Source of the DNA: Calvatia gigantea
Lineage: Eukaryota > Basidiomycota > Agaricomycetes > Agaricales > Lycoperdaceae
Assembly (NCBI GenBank): GCA_025093985.1
Contig: JACAAK010000008.1
Location: 1,240,001-1,304,000, forward strand
Length of the DNA: 64,000 bases
Reading direction: 5' to 3'
Shown here: piece after piece, positions 1 through 11,170 of the stretch
Position numbering within the stretch: position 1 is the first letter of the stretch
Layout of the letters: every line of letters begins with the position of its first letter
Program-made: the position numbers and the translations under genes
Notes under the pieces: model-generated
Database searches by the model: none
Seen by the model: the letters and a program-made list of their open reading frames with translations, nothing else
Told to the model about the DNA's origin: nothing

Positions 1-89
1 TTCCGCCACGTCTCTCGCGATTCTGGCCTTCCACTCGTTTCATTTGTTCCATTTACTTTCTTCACTTCCGCTCGTTTTAATCCTGGTTC

Positions 90-1647
90 ATGTCATCAAT
101 TACTATCGACGACACCGATCCTTCTATCGAGGTCAACTGGGATGCTTGGTGGCGAACTCATAATAACAAGAATGCGTTTATGGGGTCGCTAACGAGGACT
201 GATATGAACGGGGCGTCTGCGGTTATTTCATTCAAAGGTTCTGAAATATTTTCTCTCTCTGATCCCCCGAAGCTAAGGCTGCGCAGGGACATCTATTCAG
301 GTTTTCGGGGCCATAATCGACGGGACCGGTTCCTCCTATCGCATAGACGATTCACCCCCCGTGACGTTCCAGCGAACCCTGGATACGGATACAGGTCCAT
401 ATAAAGTGTTCAAACAACTGTTTTACACTTCTCCTGAACTTCCTGACGGGTATCACACATTGGTCGTGACCAACCTGAGCGGCGAGTTGGTGCTGGACTT
501 TATGGTTATCGAGTCCGCCCCTCCGCCCCCGCCTCCAGCGGCTTTAGTTGCCTCTTCGGTGGCCCCCCTAACTGTGACAACTAAGGTACTTACTCGTATC
601 GTCTCTGTATTTAGCCAAAAAACTACGACTACTTCTGCAACGATACCCGCAGTCCCCCCAAGTAGTCATCCCGCTACCAACAATGCTACTACCACCATCA
701 CCCCGGTTTACCGAACGACTTTTCCATCATCTTTGGCCACGTCCTCGTCCTCTATTCAGGGCCCGGGTCCCTCCAATAGTATGGTCCTTCCTTCTCCCGC
801 GGCTGCCTCCGAGTCGCACGGCAACCCATTCCCCACAGCAGCCATCATTGGCCTCGCCGTCGGATCGTCTGTGGCGGTGGTATCACTTCTCCTACTCATC
901 TATATCTGGCGCCGTCGCAAAAAGCAGCAGAGACATTTGATCATGCCTAATCCGTTCCCACCCGCGTATTCCTCTCACTCACCGCCTAAACAGTCTTCTC
1001 CAACCCCCTCGACCCCAAGTCCCTCTCCACCGTTCCTCTCTGAGAAGCCACAACTGCGAGCTCTTGAAGATGGGAAAGATTCTGCCGGTGATCGAATTGA
1101 GGAGTTAGCGAGGGGTGGCGGCGAGGGCCTTTCTGCCCCTCAAAGAAATACCATCTACTCCTCTCACCCAAGCAATCAAAACGAACAAGGACAAAATGCC
1201 ATGGTTGTCCTCTCCCCTTTACGGTATAGCGAGCCTCTGGCTCCGGCGTCGGATTCCACTGTCTCGTTCACTCCCACGGGTCCTGAGAACCCCGCTGGTC
1301 CATCTCGCTCAAAACCAAAGGTAGACAGGCTTCGAACGAGCTTATTGCCGCTGCAAGACCGTGTATTTACTCCCACCTACGGACAACAATCGCCATCTCC
1401 CAAAGCTGTTTCTATCACTGCTGGCGCTGACGGCTCGACGGGTGCGAGTTCAGCGATGGGATTTCCGAATTCGAACTCGTTACATCAGAGGACTAGTTCG
1501 CTCAGTGTTCCTGACGGAAGGGTGGCGGACCGTTATGATGGCAGTGGAGATAGTGGTGGTGTAGGCAGAAGTGTGGGGACGAGCGTGTTTGATGAATTGC
1601 CGCCATATCCTGGCACTGCGAGGTGGAGCCGCAGGTTTGGTATTTGA
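90..1647 (+). CDS. type I-like membrane protein with galactose-binding-like ectodomain
   Basis: Two exons, 90..237 and 287..1647, give 502 residues. The 49-base intron restores a continuous N-terminal domain: after splicing the chain reads ISFKGTSIQVFGAII, the beta-sandwich signature of the galactose-binding-like domains common in agaric membrane proteins (about residues 1-125). A Ser/Thr/Pro-rich stalk follows, then one hydrophobic segment near residues 234-257 (AAIIGLAVGSS to LLLIYIW), a basic RRRKKQQR stop-transfer and a long disordered cytosolic tail. No cleavable signal peptide is visible; the start at 90 is the first ATG in frame. Function unknown: a cell-surface role is inferred from topology. 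Frame and phase agree, so the model is solid while the function is not. Confidence 0.8.
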
Positions 1648-2100
1648 TTTTCCAGAGGGAATTCTTTTTTGTCTCGGTTCATATGATTATTGGGCTGTGG
1701 TGATACCGATAGTCCGTCGATACCTCATTCTCTGCCGTGCGTATAGCTGATGTGATCATGTAAGTAGAAGTGACGGAGATATTCAGGAAGTGGCCGTTTA
1801 TCTTTATAAGCCAGGCTACTAGGGTCTTTCTGCTGCACCACCGTTGAGCTGGAACTGCAAGGTGGAATCGCATGTTTGTTCCAGGGATTTTTTTTCTCAT
1901 GACTATTTGGGCTGTTATAGTATTTAACAGCCCATCAATACCCCATTCTTCGCCCTGCGTAGAGCTTTAAGCCCTGTTGACAAGAATATAGATTGGATAG
2001 GTTGAGTATACGGCTATGGGCAGAGTATTGATATAAGCCAGGCCAACGAGATTTTTTTCTGCTGAACCACTTTTGAGGTGGAGAAGCATTACGGTTGGAG
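1620..2100. repeat. diverged tandem duplication across a gene 3' end
   Basis: The stretch from the last codons of the upstream gene to about 1857 is repeated, diverged, from about 1858 to 2085. Matching landmarks are GGTGGA-CGCA-GTTT, ATACC(T/C)CATTCT(C)T, and ATAAGCCAGGC followed by TTTCTGCTG(C/A)ACCAC. A third start of the unit is faintly visible near 2077. It duplicates the terminator/3' region of the membrane-protein gene and contains no ORF of its own. Confidence 0.55.
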
Positions 2101-2311
2101 TTGATTGATTGTGATATGTAGATGCTATTACATTTGTTGAAAAAGCAAAGCAAAGCGTACAACAATAAGAAAAAAAATCAGATGTTGCTTGATAAAAAAT
2201 GATACATTAATCCCATGTGGATATTCCTGAAAGCAGTAGAAAGCGATAAAACATCACGACATACAGTTATTCGGGGAACCCGGCGCTTCACCTCACCTTT
2301 ACATACATACC

Positions 2312-5300
2312 TCACAACCGAGATTCCATCAAGACCACTCTACCTCTTCCATCCATATCCCCAGGTCTCCGCCAACCAACAACCCCCTTCCCGAACGCCG
2401 CTTCCAACGCCTCACTCACTGTCCGTACAAAGCAGAACTCCATATCGCGTTTCACTTCTAGTGGGACGTCGTGTTCGACGTCTTTGCGGTTCGCGTATGG
2501 GAGTATGACTTTGGTTATCCCCGCTCTGTGTGCGCCAAGGACTTTTTCTTTGATTCCGCCCACGGGCGTTACACGGCCTCTCAACGTTATCTGAAAATGA
2601 GAATAATGAGAATGCGGAGGAGTGTGGAGGTGTTAATAAACAAAACGCACCTCGCCCGTCATAGCAACGTTGGTAGGCACACAGGCACCCGTCAACAACG
2701 ACACAAACGCACAAGTCATAGCCACACCCGCACTCGGCCCATCCTTCTTCTGTGCCCCCGCCGGTAAATGCAAATGCACATCCACACCCCCTGCCTCACC
2801 AGCAGCAGCACCAGCAGCACCTCCAGCCGTAAACATCATTTTCAACGGATCTTGCATCCTACCTTGAACAATCCCAAGTTCCCAAGCGTGTCGTTTGACC
2901 CAGCTAAGAGCCAATTCCCCAGATTCTTTGATCACCTCTCCGAGGGAGCCTGTGAGTTTTAGTCTGCCCGATCCTGGGACCATGAGTGATTCAACGGGTA
3001 ATATTCCGCCTTCGCCTTGTCCCATGACGACGAGGCCGTATACAACTCCTCGGCGTTCTTCCCGCTCTTTCTCTTCCGAGGCGTCGTATCGGGGCAGTCC
3101 CAGTATCTGCTCGAGCATATGGAGCTCCACCACGGGGTTATACCCCCCCTCCTTTGTATCTGCATCTGCACTTGCACCGCGTTTGATATAAGGCACCTTC
3201 CCCCCCTTTTCGCATTTCTCCACCCACTCAGCCCACTCGACCGCTTTAAACCTCACAACACCACCAATAGCCCTCTCCAAACTCCTCACACCCGCCTCCC
3301 TCGTATACCTCGTCGCAATACCCAACAAAGCCGGCTCAGTCAGCTCCACATGTTCCTCCTTCAACCCATTCGCCTTCAACTGCTTCTGAACCAAAAACCT
3401 CCTCGCAATATGCATCTTCTCGTCATAAGTATACCCACTCAACTGCACAACCTCACACCTATCCAACAACGGCGCGGAAATGGTATCCAAGGTATTCGCC
3501 GTACATATAAACAGCACCTGCGACAAATCAATGGGGACATTGATATAATGATCGTTAAAAGTATGATTCTGTTCCGGATCGAGGACTTCTAAGAGCGCAG
3601 CGGCGGGGTCCCCATGGAAATTCGATTGTCCGATTTTATCGATTTCGTCTAAGACGATAACGGGGTTGAGTTGACCTGTTTTTCGGAGAGCTTGGACGAT
3701 GAGACCTGGACCGGAGGCGACGTAGGTACGGCGGTGACCACGGATTTCGGCTTCGTCGCGGACACCGCCGAGGGCTATACGTTGGAAGGGGCGATCGAGG
3801 GCATGGGCTATGGATTGGCCTAGGGAGGTTTTGCCGGTCCCCGGTGGACCGACGAAGAGGAGGATGGGGCCTTTGGTTGTTGAGGGTGTTTTGCGGCGTT
3901 TAGGTGTGACGGGTGGTGATGCGGGTGCGGGGTTATTATTGTGTGTAGCGGAATTTGGAGGGGAGAGTTTGGATGGGTCGTAAGGGACGAGTGCGGTTTC
4001 GGGTTTAGTATTTGATACGTCTGCAGGAGGGGTTGGCTGTTGTTGGGCTTGTTTGGCGGCTTCTTCGGCGGCGGCGGCTACGGCCTCCGCTTCGCGCGCC
4101 TCTTTGTCGGCGTTGAGTTCTTTGAGACGGACGACGGCGAGGTACTCGATTAACCTCTTCTTGATCTTTTCAAGACCAAAATGGTCCGCGTCGAGTTGAG
4201 CACGGGCGTTTGCGAGGAAAGATGTTTCTCTGATTCTAGAGTCGGTTTGTGCGTTTGTGGTAGAGTTAGGCCAGGGGACTGAAGTTAACCATTCGAGCTG
4301 AAATGGAAAAGGTTAGAACTGTCAGTGAAAAGGGACATCGAGAAGAAGGGGACAGTACGTAGCTCCTAATGACGCCGTTCTCAACGCTCCCCTGAGGAAT
4401 TCTTTTCAGTCTTCTCCACTCTCTCACACCCATCTTCCGTTCTTCGCTCCCTGGTTCCATAGCCTCGATACGCCTCTTAAGATCCGCCAAATCATCAGCC
4501 TCGTGCTGTTCATCATCATCCAACTCGCTACCCGAACCGTTGTTTCCCGTACCAGCAGCAGCAGCAGCAGCAGCAGCGGTTTCAGCAGGGATATTAGCAC
4601 CAGCATTAGCACCACGTTGAAGTGCTGTCAGTTCGCGCTGGATAGCAGCCAGCTGCTGTCGAAGGAAGAATTCTTTCTGTTGCTTTGGAAAGAGATTCGT
4701 CGACGGCTGAAGCTATTTTCTTGGATACCTTCAGAGATGGAGGCTTGTTTGAGGAAGATATCGGCTGAGAGGGATAACCGGGCAGTGGCATCTGGAGTAC
4801 CGAGGATAGCTACGAAGATGATGATGAGATTTCGGACGGTGGAGTTAAATGGAGCAAAACGGACCTAGTTTATCTGCATAGTCTGTGTTGATGCTTCCAA
4901 CGAGGACGTCTGCCATCCATGGAGTACGGGCATCTGTTATGTCATCCAGCATACTGGCAATTTTGTTGTAACCTTCCTTCCTGGCAGGTTGAGCAGCATC
5001 GCGTGCCAGACGATCGAGAAGCCTGAGAGCAGCCTGCTTGAATCTGTCGACTGTTTCTCGATTAGGGGACCTTTTCGGTAGGAGGATACTCAACATTGAG
5101 GACGGGCAGGGAGTCTACGAGACGATGAAGCTTGTCTTTGTTTGCGTGGAGGTGAATGAGACGGACACGAGTGAGACCATGGAGAGAGACGAGGTACGGT
5201 TGTCGGGGGTTCCGGGCCGGGGGTTTGATTAGACGAAGGACTCTTGCAGCAGTACCCCACTCTGAGAGGGGTAGTTGATTGTCTGGGGTAGGACTATCTG

Positions 5301-5493
5301 GGTCTGGCAGCTGATTGAGAGTAGATGGGCGTGTGAGAGGGACAGCAGCTATGACAGGGAGAGCATCGGACTGGTCGATGAGGTTGAGGATGGCATCGCC
5401 GATGTCCTTTGTGACTGGGATAGTGAACCTGGAAGTTGGAAGTAGGATGAGAGGGTGTTGGAGAGCGAGGACAGGGAGAGTTGAGGTCGCCAT
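2312..5493 (-). CDS. peroxisomal Lon protease (three apparent frameshifts)
   Basis: ATP-dependent protease of the LONP2/Pln type, which degrades misfolded matrix proteins in peroxisomes. Exons on the minus strand: 4865..5493, 4359..4809, 2651..4297, 2312..2590; about 1000 residues. In order: LON substrate-binding N domain starting at once with [13 protein letters not shown] (no mitochondrial presequence), Walker A GPPGTGKT near residue 507, Walker [12 protein letters not shown] near 576, catalytic serine in KKDGPSAG near 881 and the lysine of GGIKEK near 922. The last three residues, SRL, form a PTS1 import signal, which decides peroxisome over mitochondrion. The frame needs one extra base skipped at each of about 5063-5068, 4728-4729 and 4684-4686; with these removed every exon phase fits. 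Either sequence error or a pseudogene. An Ala repeat from a CTG-type run lies in exon 2. Confidence 0.85.
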
Positions 5494-5611
5494 TTCACTT
5501 TCTTTGTGAGTGAGTGAGAACCAACTCTCTCAAAAGCAACAAACCATGCTATGTATTACTACCACTCCCTCACACGTGATTGCCGGTACTGACACATCCC
5601 CCGGTCCCTTC

Positions 5612-5614
5612 TAT

Positions 5615-5649
<35 letters not shown>

Positions 5650-5650
5650 C
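5612..5650. repeat. ATTT tetranucleotide microsatellite
   Basis: About nine and a half copies of ATTT on the plus strand. The minus-strand YAE1 stop codon lies inside it. Confidence 0.95.
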
Positions 5651-6250
5651 TTTTACTTGACTGACAATCTCTGACACTCGCCTCTCCAGTTCGCGTACAC
5701 TCTCCAGTGTTGGTCGTGTCTGCTGTGCACCACCTAGACCTCCAAGCATGTCCTCCAGACTCTCCATGTCCCTCTTCTCTGCAAGCTCTTCATTCAAGTC
5801 CATCCCTTCATCCTCAAGGTGCTCCCGTGCGTGCTCCTCGGCGTCAAGATCCCTGGGAGCAATATCCGAGAACCGAACCTCATTCAGCTTCTTTTGAATC
5901 TCTCGCACCTCCACCTCCATCTCCATGCTCTGACAACTCCCCCCACCACGTGCTGACTGTAGTATTGATAGTACAGCTGCCGTTATGCCCCTCGCCACTC
6001 CTACTTCTTTGCCTAATGGCACGCCGATATTCGCGAACCCACTGTCAAATCCCTCTTGTAGTGCTGCTTCTTTTCCTGCCGTTATCCCCTCACGGTACCC
6101 TGCCTTTTGGCGCTTGTGCTGTAAAGATGTAGTTGTTACCAATGATTAGAGTTGACCACGGACATTTGTAAATTCAGACGAGATCTTGGACCATTCTGTG
6201 TCCCGTAGTCCAGTATAGTTCTGGTCGTCATCCCAGGGCGAGTCTTCCAT
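5639..6250 (-). CDS. YAE1: Yae1 domain protein, Fe-S cluster targeting adaptor subunit
   Basis: Exons 6164..6250 and 5639..6118 (45-base intron) give 188 residues. Yae1 works with Lto1 in the cytosol to recruit the CIA targeting complex to the ABC protein Rli1. The hallmark deca-GX3 motif follows the splice junction: GYREGITAGKEAALQEGFDSGF, with Gly/Ala every fourth residue (about residues 36-57). The first exon is acidic with Trp residues (MEDSPWDDDQNYTGL). The second half is a charged, probably helical tail. The last codons and stop run into an AAAT repeat, which always supplies TAA in this frame. The start at 6250 is the only ATG that keeps the first exon open. It lies 145 bases upstream of the Lon start on the same strand. 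Confidence 0.85.
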
Positions 6251-6423
6251 CACAGATTAATGAAAAGAAGATACTTCCCTTACCCAAACATTATTTCTTA
6301 TCTGCTTACCAATACCTTCTGAACCAAACAAATATCATTCGCGACGTCACAAGTCACTCTTTAACTTAACACCCGTTGGTGCCTGACCAGTGTGCTCGAT
6401 GACCCTTGACTCCTACTACCACG

Positions 6424-7613
6424 ATGTCAAAGCTCGCAGCAGACGCGGCTGCCTTCAAGGCTGCCATGCACAGACAAAATTATACATCTTGGCATTCACA
6501 ACCCACACCCGCCACACCTTCCACCCCCGCAGAGTCAAGTACGGGAGATGCTTCAGAAACTTCACAGTCTACTACTAAGAAAAAACGACCAAAACCCAGT
6601 TCAGTTCCTGGCCAATCCCGGTCCCGCCTACTCCTTGCTGCTGCTGCTGCTGCTGACCACGAGATACAGATGTTGTATACTCCCAACCCGCAGATACGGG
6701 CACAGGAACCAATGTCAACACTCAACTCGTCTATGCTGTGAACCATCTGAAAGTAACCTACCCAGCCCCCAGACTCTACTACCTTTTACAGTTTATAACT
6801 GACGAGAAGTGTTGTTGGTTCGTAGTCTACGCATAATCCAATGCGTCCTACAAGACCTCGCCATCGTCACAAACACACCCCTCGACACCGATTCAATCCT
6901 CCTCGAAAAATTCAGAGCACACGATAAAGTGCAATATGATCCCAAAACCGATCTATACTCTTATAAAGTACGTTCCAACCCCTCCCTCCCTCCCCTCCTT
7001 CCTTCCGTCCTTCCTTCCTAACCTACCCCTCACCCAACCAAACCAAACCCATAGCACGAATTCAACTTCCGCAACAAAGTAGCCCTCCTAACCGAAATCC
7101 AACGCCAAACCCGAAAGGGCAACGGTATCTCCGTCCGCGCTCTCAAAGAATCCTGGAAAGAAGCGCCACAAGCAATCGAAGAACTCGAAAAAGAGGGGCA
7201 AGTACTCGTGACACGGACAGTCAAAGACGGACAACTTCGTATGGTTTTTTTTAATGAGATTAAACCGAGTGAGGAGGGTGCGGGGAAGATGGTTGAGAAG
7301 GAGTTTAATGATTTGTGGCATTCGTTGAAGGTAGCCTAATGATGTGGATTTGTTGAAGCAGTTGGCGAATGGTGAGTGGCTTTCTGTGCCTTGTTATGGT
7401 TTTCTCTGATGTGCGTTCGGGGGTTTTTTTTTTTTTTTTTTGGTAGAGGGTTTGCAGGTGACGGCAGCGGAGAGTGTGGTGCCCAGAGCAGCGATGACGA
7501 AGAAAAAGGGAAAGAAGGGCGGTGCACCGAGACAACGTCAAGTTAGGATTACCAACACACATTTAAAAGGAGAGATCGATCTTTCCAAGGATTTTGTTGC
7601 TCCTGGGAAGTAG
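6424..7613 (+). CDS. TFA2: transcription initiation factor TFIIE subunit beta (two apparent frameshifts)
   Basis: Small subunit of general factor TFIIE, which joins the RNA polymerase II preinitiation complex and helps recruit TFIIH. Exons 6424..6598, 6664..6752, 6826..6967, 7055..7371, 7447..7613; about 295 residues. Recognised by the conserved core: DVVYSQPADTGTGTN, the winged-helix block DLAIVTNTPLDTD to YDPKTDLYSYK, ALLTEIQRQTRKG, LKESWKEAPQAIEELEKEG, LWHSLKV and a basic C-terminus ending ITNTHLKGEIDL. The first intron contains a (CTG)6 run that looks like poly-Ala coding if read through. Two single extra bases break the frame: 6847-6848 (after NPMR) and near 7334 (after SLKV, giving a premature TAA). 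Exon phases close exactly once both are removed. This gene is normally essential, which argues for sequence error. Confidence 0.85.
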
Positions 7614-8213
7614 AGATACTTACTGTATATATGAGCTTTCGGTGGGGGTTCGCTTTCATGTTTATGCTTGCTTTATGGTCATGGGTTTCTTCTATTAGAC
7701 ACAGACTGTATCATACAACTTTATATAACAAGACGATACCATGTAATGCTCTTTCATGATGTTCAGAATGTATGCCTCAAATCTAGGCCAAATCGCCCTA
7801 AGTTCAACAATGCAGAAACCAGACAACTATCGCTACCTCAAGATTCGGTGTCAAAAGGCTATAAATGGCTATAACAATAAGTACATCGCCTTTGGGTTCC
7901 GCGATATCCGAGGTCGAGCAAGTTGTACCCGTAGCCTAAGTTCTCGTCGTTCACAACAAAACAGGGAGGGGGGATACTCATTCATAGTACTTAGGTCAAG
8001 TCGCCCACAATCACGAACCACGACCACCTCAAACGATCCGTATCAAAAGGCTAAATCAACTCTCGATGCACTAAGTATACCAACCCCTAGGACCACGACA
8101 CCCAACATCAAATGATTGTGCAGGGCCCACGCCTTACAATTACAAAATGTATCTTGCAAGGGAGAAGTCACATCAGGCTGCGAGAGTAACATATGCTCAT
8201 ATGTTAAAACCGG
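7614..8213. other. intergenic stretch, no gene seen
   Basis: About 600 bases after the TFIIE-beta stop. Short open frames lack codon bias, motifs or plausible splice structure. The final part is presumably the 3' flank of the small minus-strand gene that ends at 8214. Confidence 0.5.
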
Positions 8214-8661
8214 TTATCTACCGACGCGACGCGAGAATTCAGCAGATCTGCAATTGTCGCATGGGTGCTGGAACATGTTTGTAACCCTTCTTTCCTCCCC
8301 GCGAAGCTGACATACAGTATTGTGTGAGTCAAGTATCCCGTTCGCAAAGCAAAGGGTGCATCATTGGACCTTACCTCGGGGCAAGAACAATTTGGAGCAC
8401 AATGTGTATGTAGTTCGCTCGATTTACATGTGGGTGACCGACAGTCGGTCATTCCACCCGAATAATAGGATCTGACGAAGTGCTATTAGGAAAGGAGGGG
8501 ACTTCAGTACCGACGAGAGGTAAGCGTTTAGCCCAAGGAAACTCGTGATGTACCCCGCAACCTCCGTAATAGTCACCGTAGCTGTATATGAGCAAGACCT
8601 CCTACATTAATGGCTATCACAACCGATGGACAGGCAATACTTACACTTCGAATTTACACAT
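8214..8661 (-). CDS. small Cys/His-rich protein, copy 1 (81 aa)
   Basis: Four exons on the minus strand: 8645..8661, 8554..8581, 8375..8482, 8214..8306. Splice sites are canonical (GTAAGT, GTACAT, GTAAGG donors; ACAG, ATAG, TCAG acceptors) and phases close. The protein begins MCKFEVYGDYYGGCGHF and continues with MTDC, TCK, HTH, NCSCP and EERRVTNMFQ. Likely metal ligands: C2, C14, H16, C29, C34, H40, H42, C47, C49, C70. No signal peptide or TM, so probably intracellular. A paralogue at 14810..15254 shares every intron position and all these residues. I do not know an assigned function; zinc binding is inferred from ligand spacing only. Strand, exon phases and paralogy make the model credible despite its size. 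Confidence 0.75.
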
Positions 8662-9325
8662 CGTAGATAATGTGGGGGTGCTTCGAAGCGAAAGGGGGAA
8701 CGCGGCCCGCTCATCTTATTTAACGGGCGCCGTTGTTAATCTGATCGATAATCTTTTGCAAGTGGTAGATCCAGATCCCCGTGGTTTATGAAACGGGGGT
8801 AATAACGCCAGAGTGTCATAGCGGGCAATATAATAGTATTCCAACCACCCTCGTTAAACCTGATCTATTCATTATTTTTGTACCACTTGCCAGTGCGAGT
8901 GAGGCTCGAGCCGTCAAGGATGAAAGAGAACTCACAGATAACCTACTAGAGGGTCACTGAGGTTCACACTCAAAGCAGTAGGATACTTTGTAGTTCAGGC
9001 GAGCAAACCTTGAAGGCGGATCGCCCCCGGGCCAGTACTTAAGACTTATTCACAATTCCTCACTGAGCTTTGTTGGGCCTGACCAATCCGTAATAAACTC
9101 AAGACCTATTCGCACTACCTTAGGTTGCGTAGCTGAACACTAGGAATTGTTGACCAGCTCCGGTGAGTATATTATATGTGGGTGATAGGATAGTACGGAA
9201 ATGGATACAAGAAGCGTGGTAAATACACATCAAAGTCAACGATCACAAGAACTGCAGCCCCAACTTCAATGACCCACCGATATATGAAGGTTAACAGTAT
9301 ACAACCAGTTACAACGACCTACATA
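8662..9325. other. upstream region of small gene and 3' flank of F-box gene; no further gene
   Basis: No supportable ORF. A loose direct repeat occurs near 9039 and 9099 (AAGAC(T/C)TATTC(A/G)CA). The part next to 8661 should hold the promoter of the small Cys/His gene. Confidence 0.4.
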
Positions 9326-11170
9326 TCACATTCGAGGTGTTTCCCAGAATCCAGAATAACTGAATCTTCCCATGTCCAAGGGTGAGGTATAGCCGAGACC
9401 ATTAAACGGGGAAAATGAATTATATGCCGGTATCGCAGGCGGGTTTTGGTTAGATGGATACTGGAGATCCACCATCACACCTGTCTCCTTCCCCAACGCC
9501 CTGATTTGATCCCTAATACCAACGCTTTCTTCGGTATCCGGCTTCCGCGATAGGCGCACGCTGAAAGATATACTAACCCTCTTCAGATGAGCCGCGTTGT
9601 GTTTCTTATGGTCGACTGAACGAGCATGGAGGAATTCGAGGATCCTACGGCCCGAGAACAAGGTTGCTCCACAAGAGAAGACCTCGAGTTTAGGACAGAA
9701 GTATGATGAGGCTGAAAATCCACCATTGTCGTCGTCACCCTCGTCATCACTGACCGATGGCGATGAGTTGGCAACACTCTCACTACTGTTAGGTGTGAAG
9801 AGCGCCAACACGCGATCGTTCAGGAGAGAGGTGGTTGCTCCCCACGAATCTGAAGCACGGGGAGCCCCAGTTCCCTTCAGTGACAACCTCTTCAAATCTG
9901 GTACGAGCGGGAGAATATCTCTCAATACCTTTTCGGAGCTGATCCACAGGTCCAGTTCCTCAAGTGGATGGATTAATCTGCGGAGGAAGAAAGAGAGCGA
10001 GCTGGAAAACCTGTCGGTCTCGGAATCTCCAGGTGTAGGCGAATGCGGCCACAGGTAGATCGATCGTTCATACGACAGATGGCGGAGTGCAGGCGCAGAT
10101 AGTTTTTCGAAAAGTTGGAAGGTGTTTTCGTTCCTGGTTGATCTGCTCTTGACCTCCAGGGTACGGAGCTTTGGTAAAGCTATCTCCATTATTTCTTGAG
10201 GTCGCGTTACCAAGTTATGGTAATCGGGGGTGGTGACTGAGATGGAGCAAACTTCAAGGTTGGGACATAATGCTAGGGCTTTATTGATGTCCTCGGGGGG
10301 TAGACCACGACTACTCAGATCCAGGCCCTTAAGTGCCTTCCACCGGATAGACAGCTCCAGAAGTCGCGGAGAATAGGAAGGTAGGGATAGAATGCAAAGT
10401 CGGGGCGCTTGTAGAACGCCGCTCTTGCGGGATGGTGTGGCGATATCGAGGGTGTCGTGGTCCCTCCTCCTTTGAAGATCTCCCTCGAGATGAAGCGTTT
10501 CTAACAGGGGAAGATCGGAGGCACCAAATTTCTTGAAGAACTCCGTCCAATCGAAGTAATGGATAGTGAGGTGGATTGACCTCCAGCGATGCATATGGGG
10601 TGTTAGAAGCCCAACGAAAGGCTGGACTTGATCGTTAATCGGGTTTCTCGGACGCCGTGTGGCGCCAAATCCTGTGGCACACATAGAAATGGACAATGGG
10701 AGCACTCCAGAGCGAACGAGCCACGCAGAGATGGCGTGTCGCCTTGCTACGTCTGAACGACGAGATGAGGGAGTGGCAATGATATGGATAGAATTCCACA
10801 GCTGGGGCGTGGAATAGGCAACCTGTCGCCACTGACTGCAAACTCGACCCAACAAGAGTGGGGCGTCGTCGACGCTCATCACAGCATTGTGTGTGGTTGG
10901 AAGGCATTGATAGAATATCTCTTGGAGGATTTCGGGAAGAAGACGACGGGCGGGAGAAAGGAGCTTCGCATGTCCTTCGACAAAGTCAAAGAGTTCCTCT
11001 TTCTGGAGAGAGAGATCCTTGAGTTGACTCTGGAGGCGAGTGACCCTCTCGTCGAGACCCTGGAGCTTGTCTAAGGACCCCGTTAACGCCTTTCTGACAG
11101 TAACGGCTTCCTCAGCGGTCGGTGGGTCATTGTTATGAAGTTTGCGGTTGATAGAAATTGAGAGTGTCAT
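9326..11170 (-). CDS. F-box domain protein with leucine-rich C-terminal region
   Basis: Single exon, 614 residues from the ATG at 11170; an in-frame ATG at 11263 exists, but paralogues begin at the equivalent of 11170. F-box proteins are SCF ubiquitin-ligase substrate receptors that bind Skp1. Layout: N-terminal heptad-like coiled coil (about 30-70), F-box beginning SPARRLLPEILQEIF (about 70-120) with CSQWRQVAYSTPQLW after it, then an irregular leucine-rich region with repeats such as LEELDLWISSE and LKRLSLKG, an acidic insert (SVSDDEGDDDNGG) and a short tail. Paralogous to the genes at 17887 and 20037, in opposite orientation. This family is strongly expanded in agarics. Substrate unknown. 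Confidence 0.85.
   Translation of the reverse strand: MTLSISINRKLHNNDPPTAEEAVTVRKALTGSLDKLQGLDERVTRLQSQLKDLSLQKEELFDFVEGHAKLLSPARRLLPEILQEIFYQCLPTTHNAVMSVDDAPLLLGRVCSQWRQVAYSTPQLWNSIHIIATPSSRRSDVARRHAISAWLVRSGVLPLSISMCATGFGATRRPRNPINDQVQPFVGLLTPHMHRWRSIHLTIHYFDWTEFFKKFGASDLPLLETLHLEGDLQRRRDHDTLDIATPSRKSGVLQAPRLCILSLPSYSPRLLELSIRWKALKGLDLSSRGLPPEDINKALALCPNLEVCSISVTTPDYHNLVTRPQEIMEIALPKLRTLEVKSRSTRNENTFQLFEKLSAPALRHLSYERSIYLWPHSPTPGDSETDRFSSSLSFFLRRLIHPLEELDLWISSEKVLRDILPLVPDLKRLSLKGTGAPRASDSWGATTSLLNDRVLALFTPNSSESVANSSPSVSDDEGDDDNGGFSASSYFCPKLEVFSCGATLFSGRRILEFLHARSVDHKKHNAAHLKRVSISFSVRLSRKPDTEESVGIRDQIRALGKETGVMVDLQYPSNQNPPAIPAYNSFSPFNGLGYTSPLDMGRFSYSGFWETPRM

Noticed and set aside
5060..5075. 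Programmed +1 ribosomal frameshift at CCC-TAA in Lon (and at GCC-TAA in TFIIE-beta)
   Set aside because: The sites resemble antizyme-like shift sites, but the other six +1 sites lack a stop or slippery codon at the shift point, and neither protein family is known to use recoding. Extra bases are simpler.
6599..6663. Poly-alanine tract in TFIIE-beta
   Set aside because: The (CTG)6 run lies in an intron with a CTGAC branch site; reading through it loses the conserved DVVYSQPAD frame.
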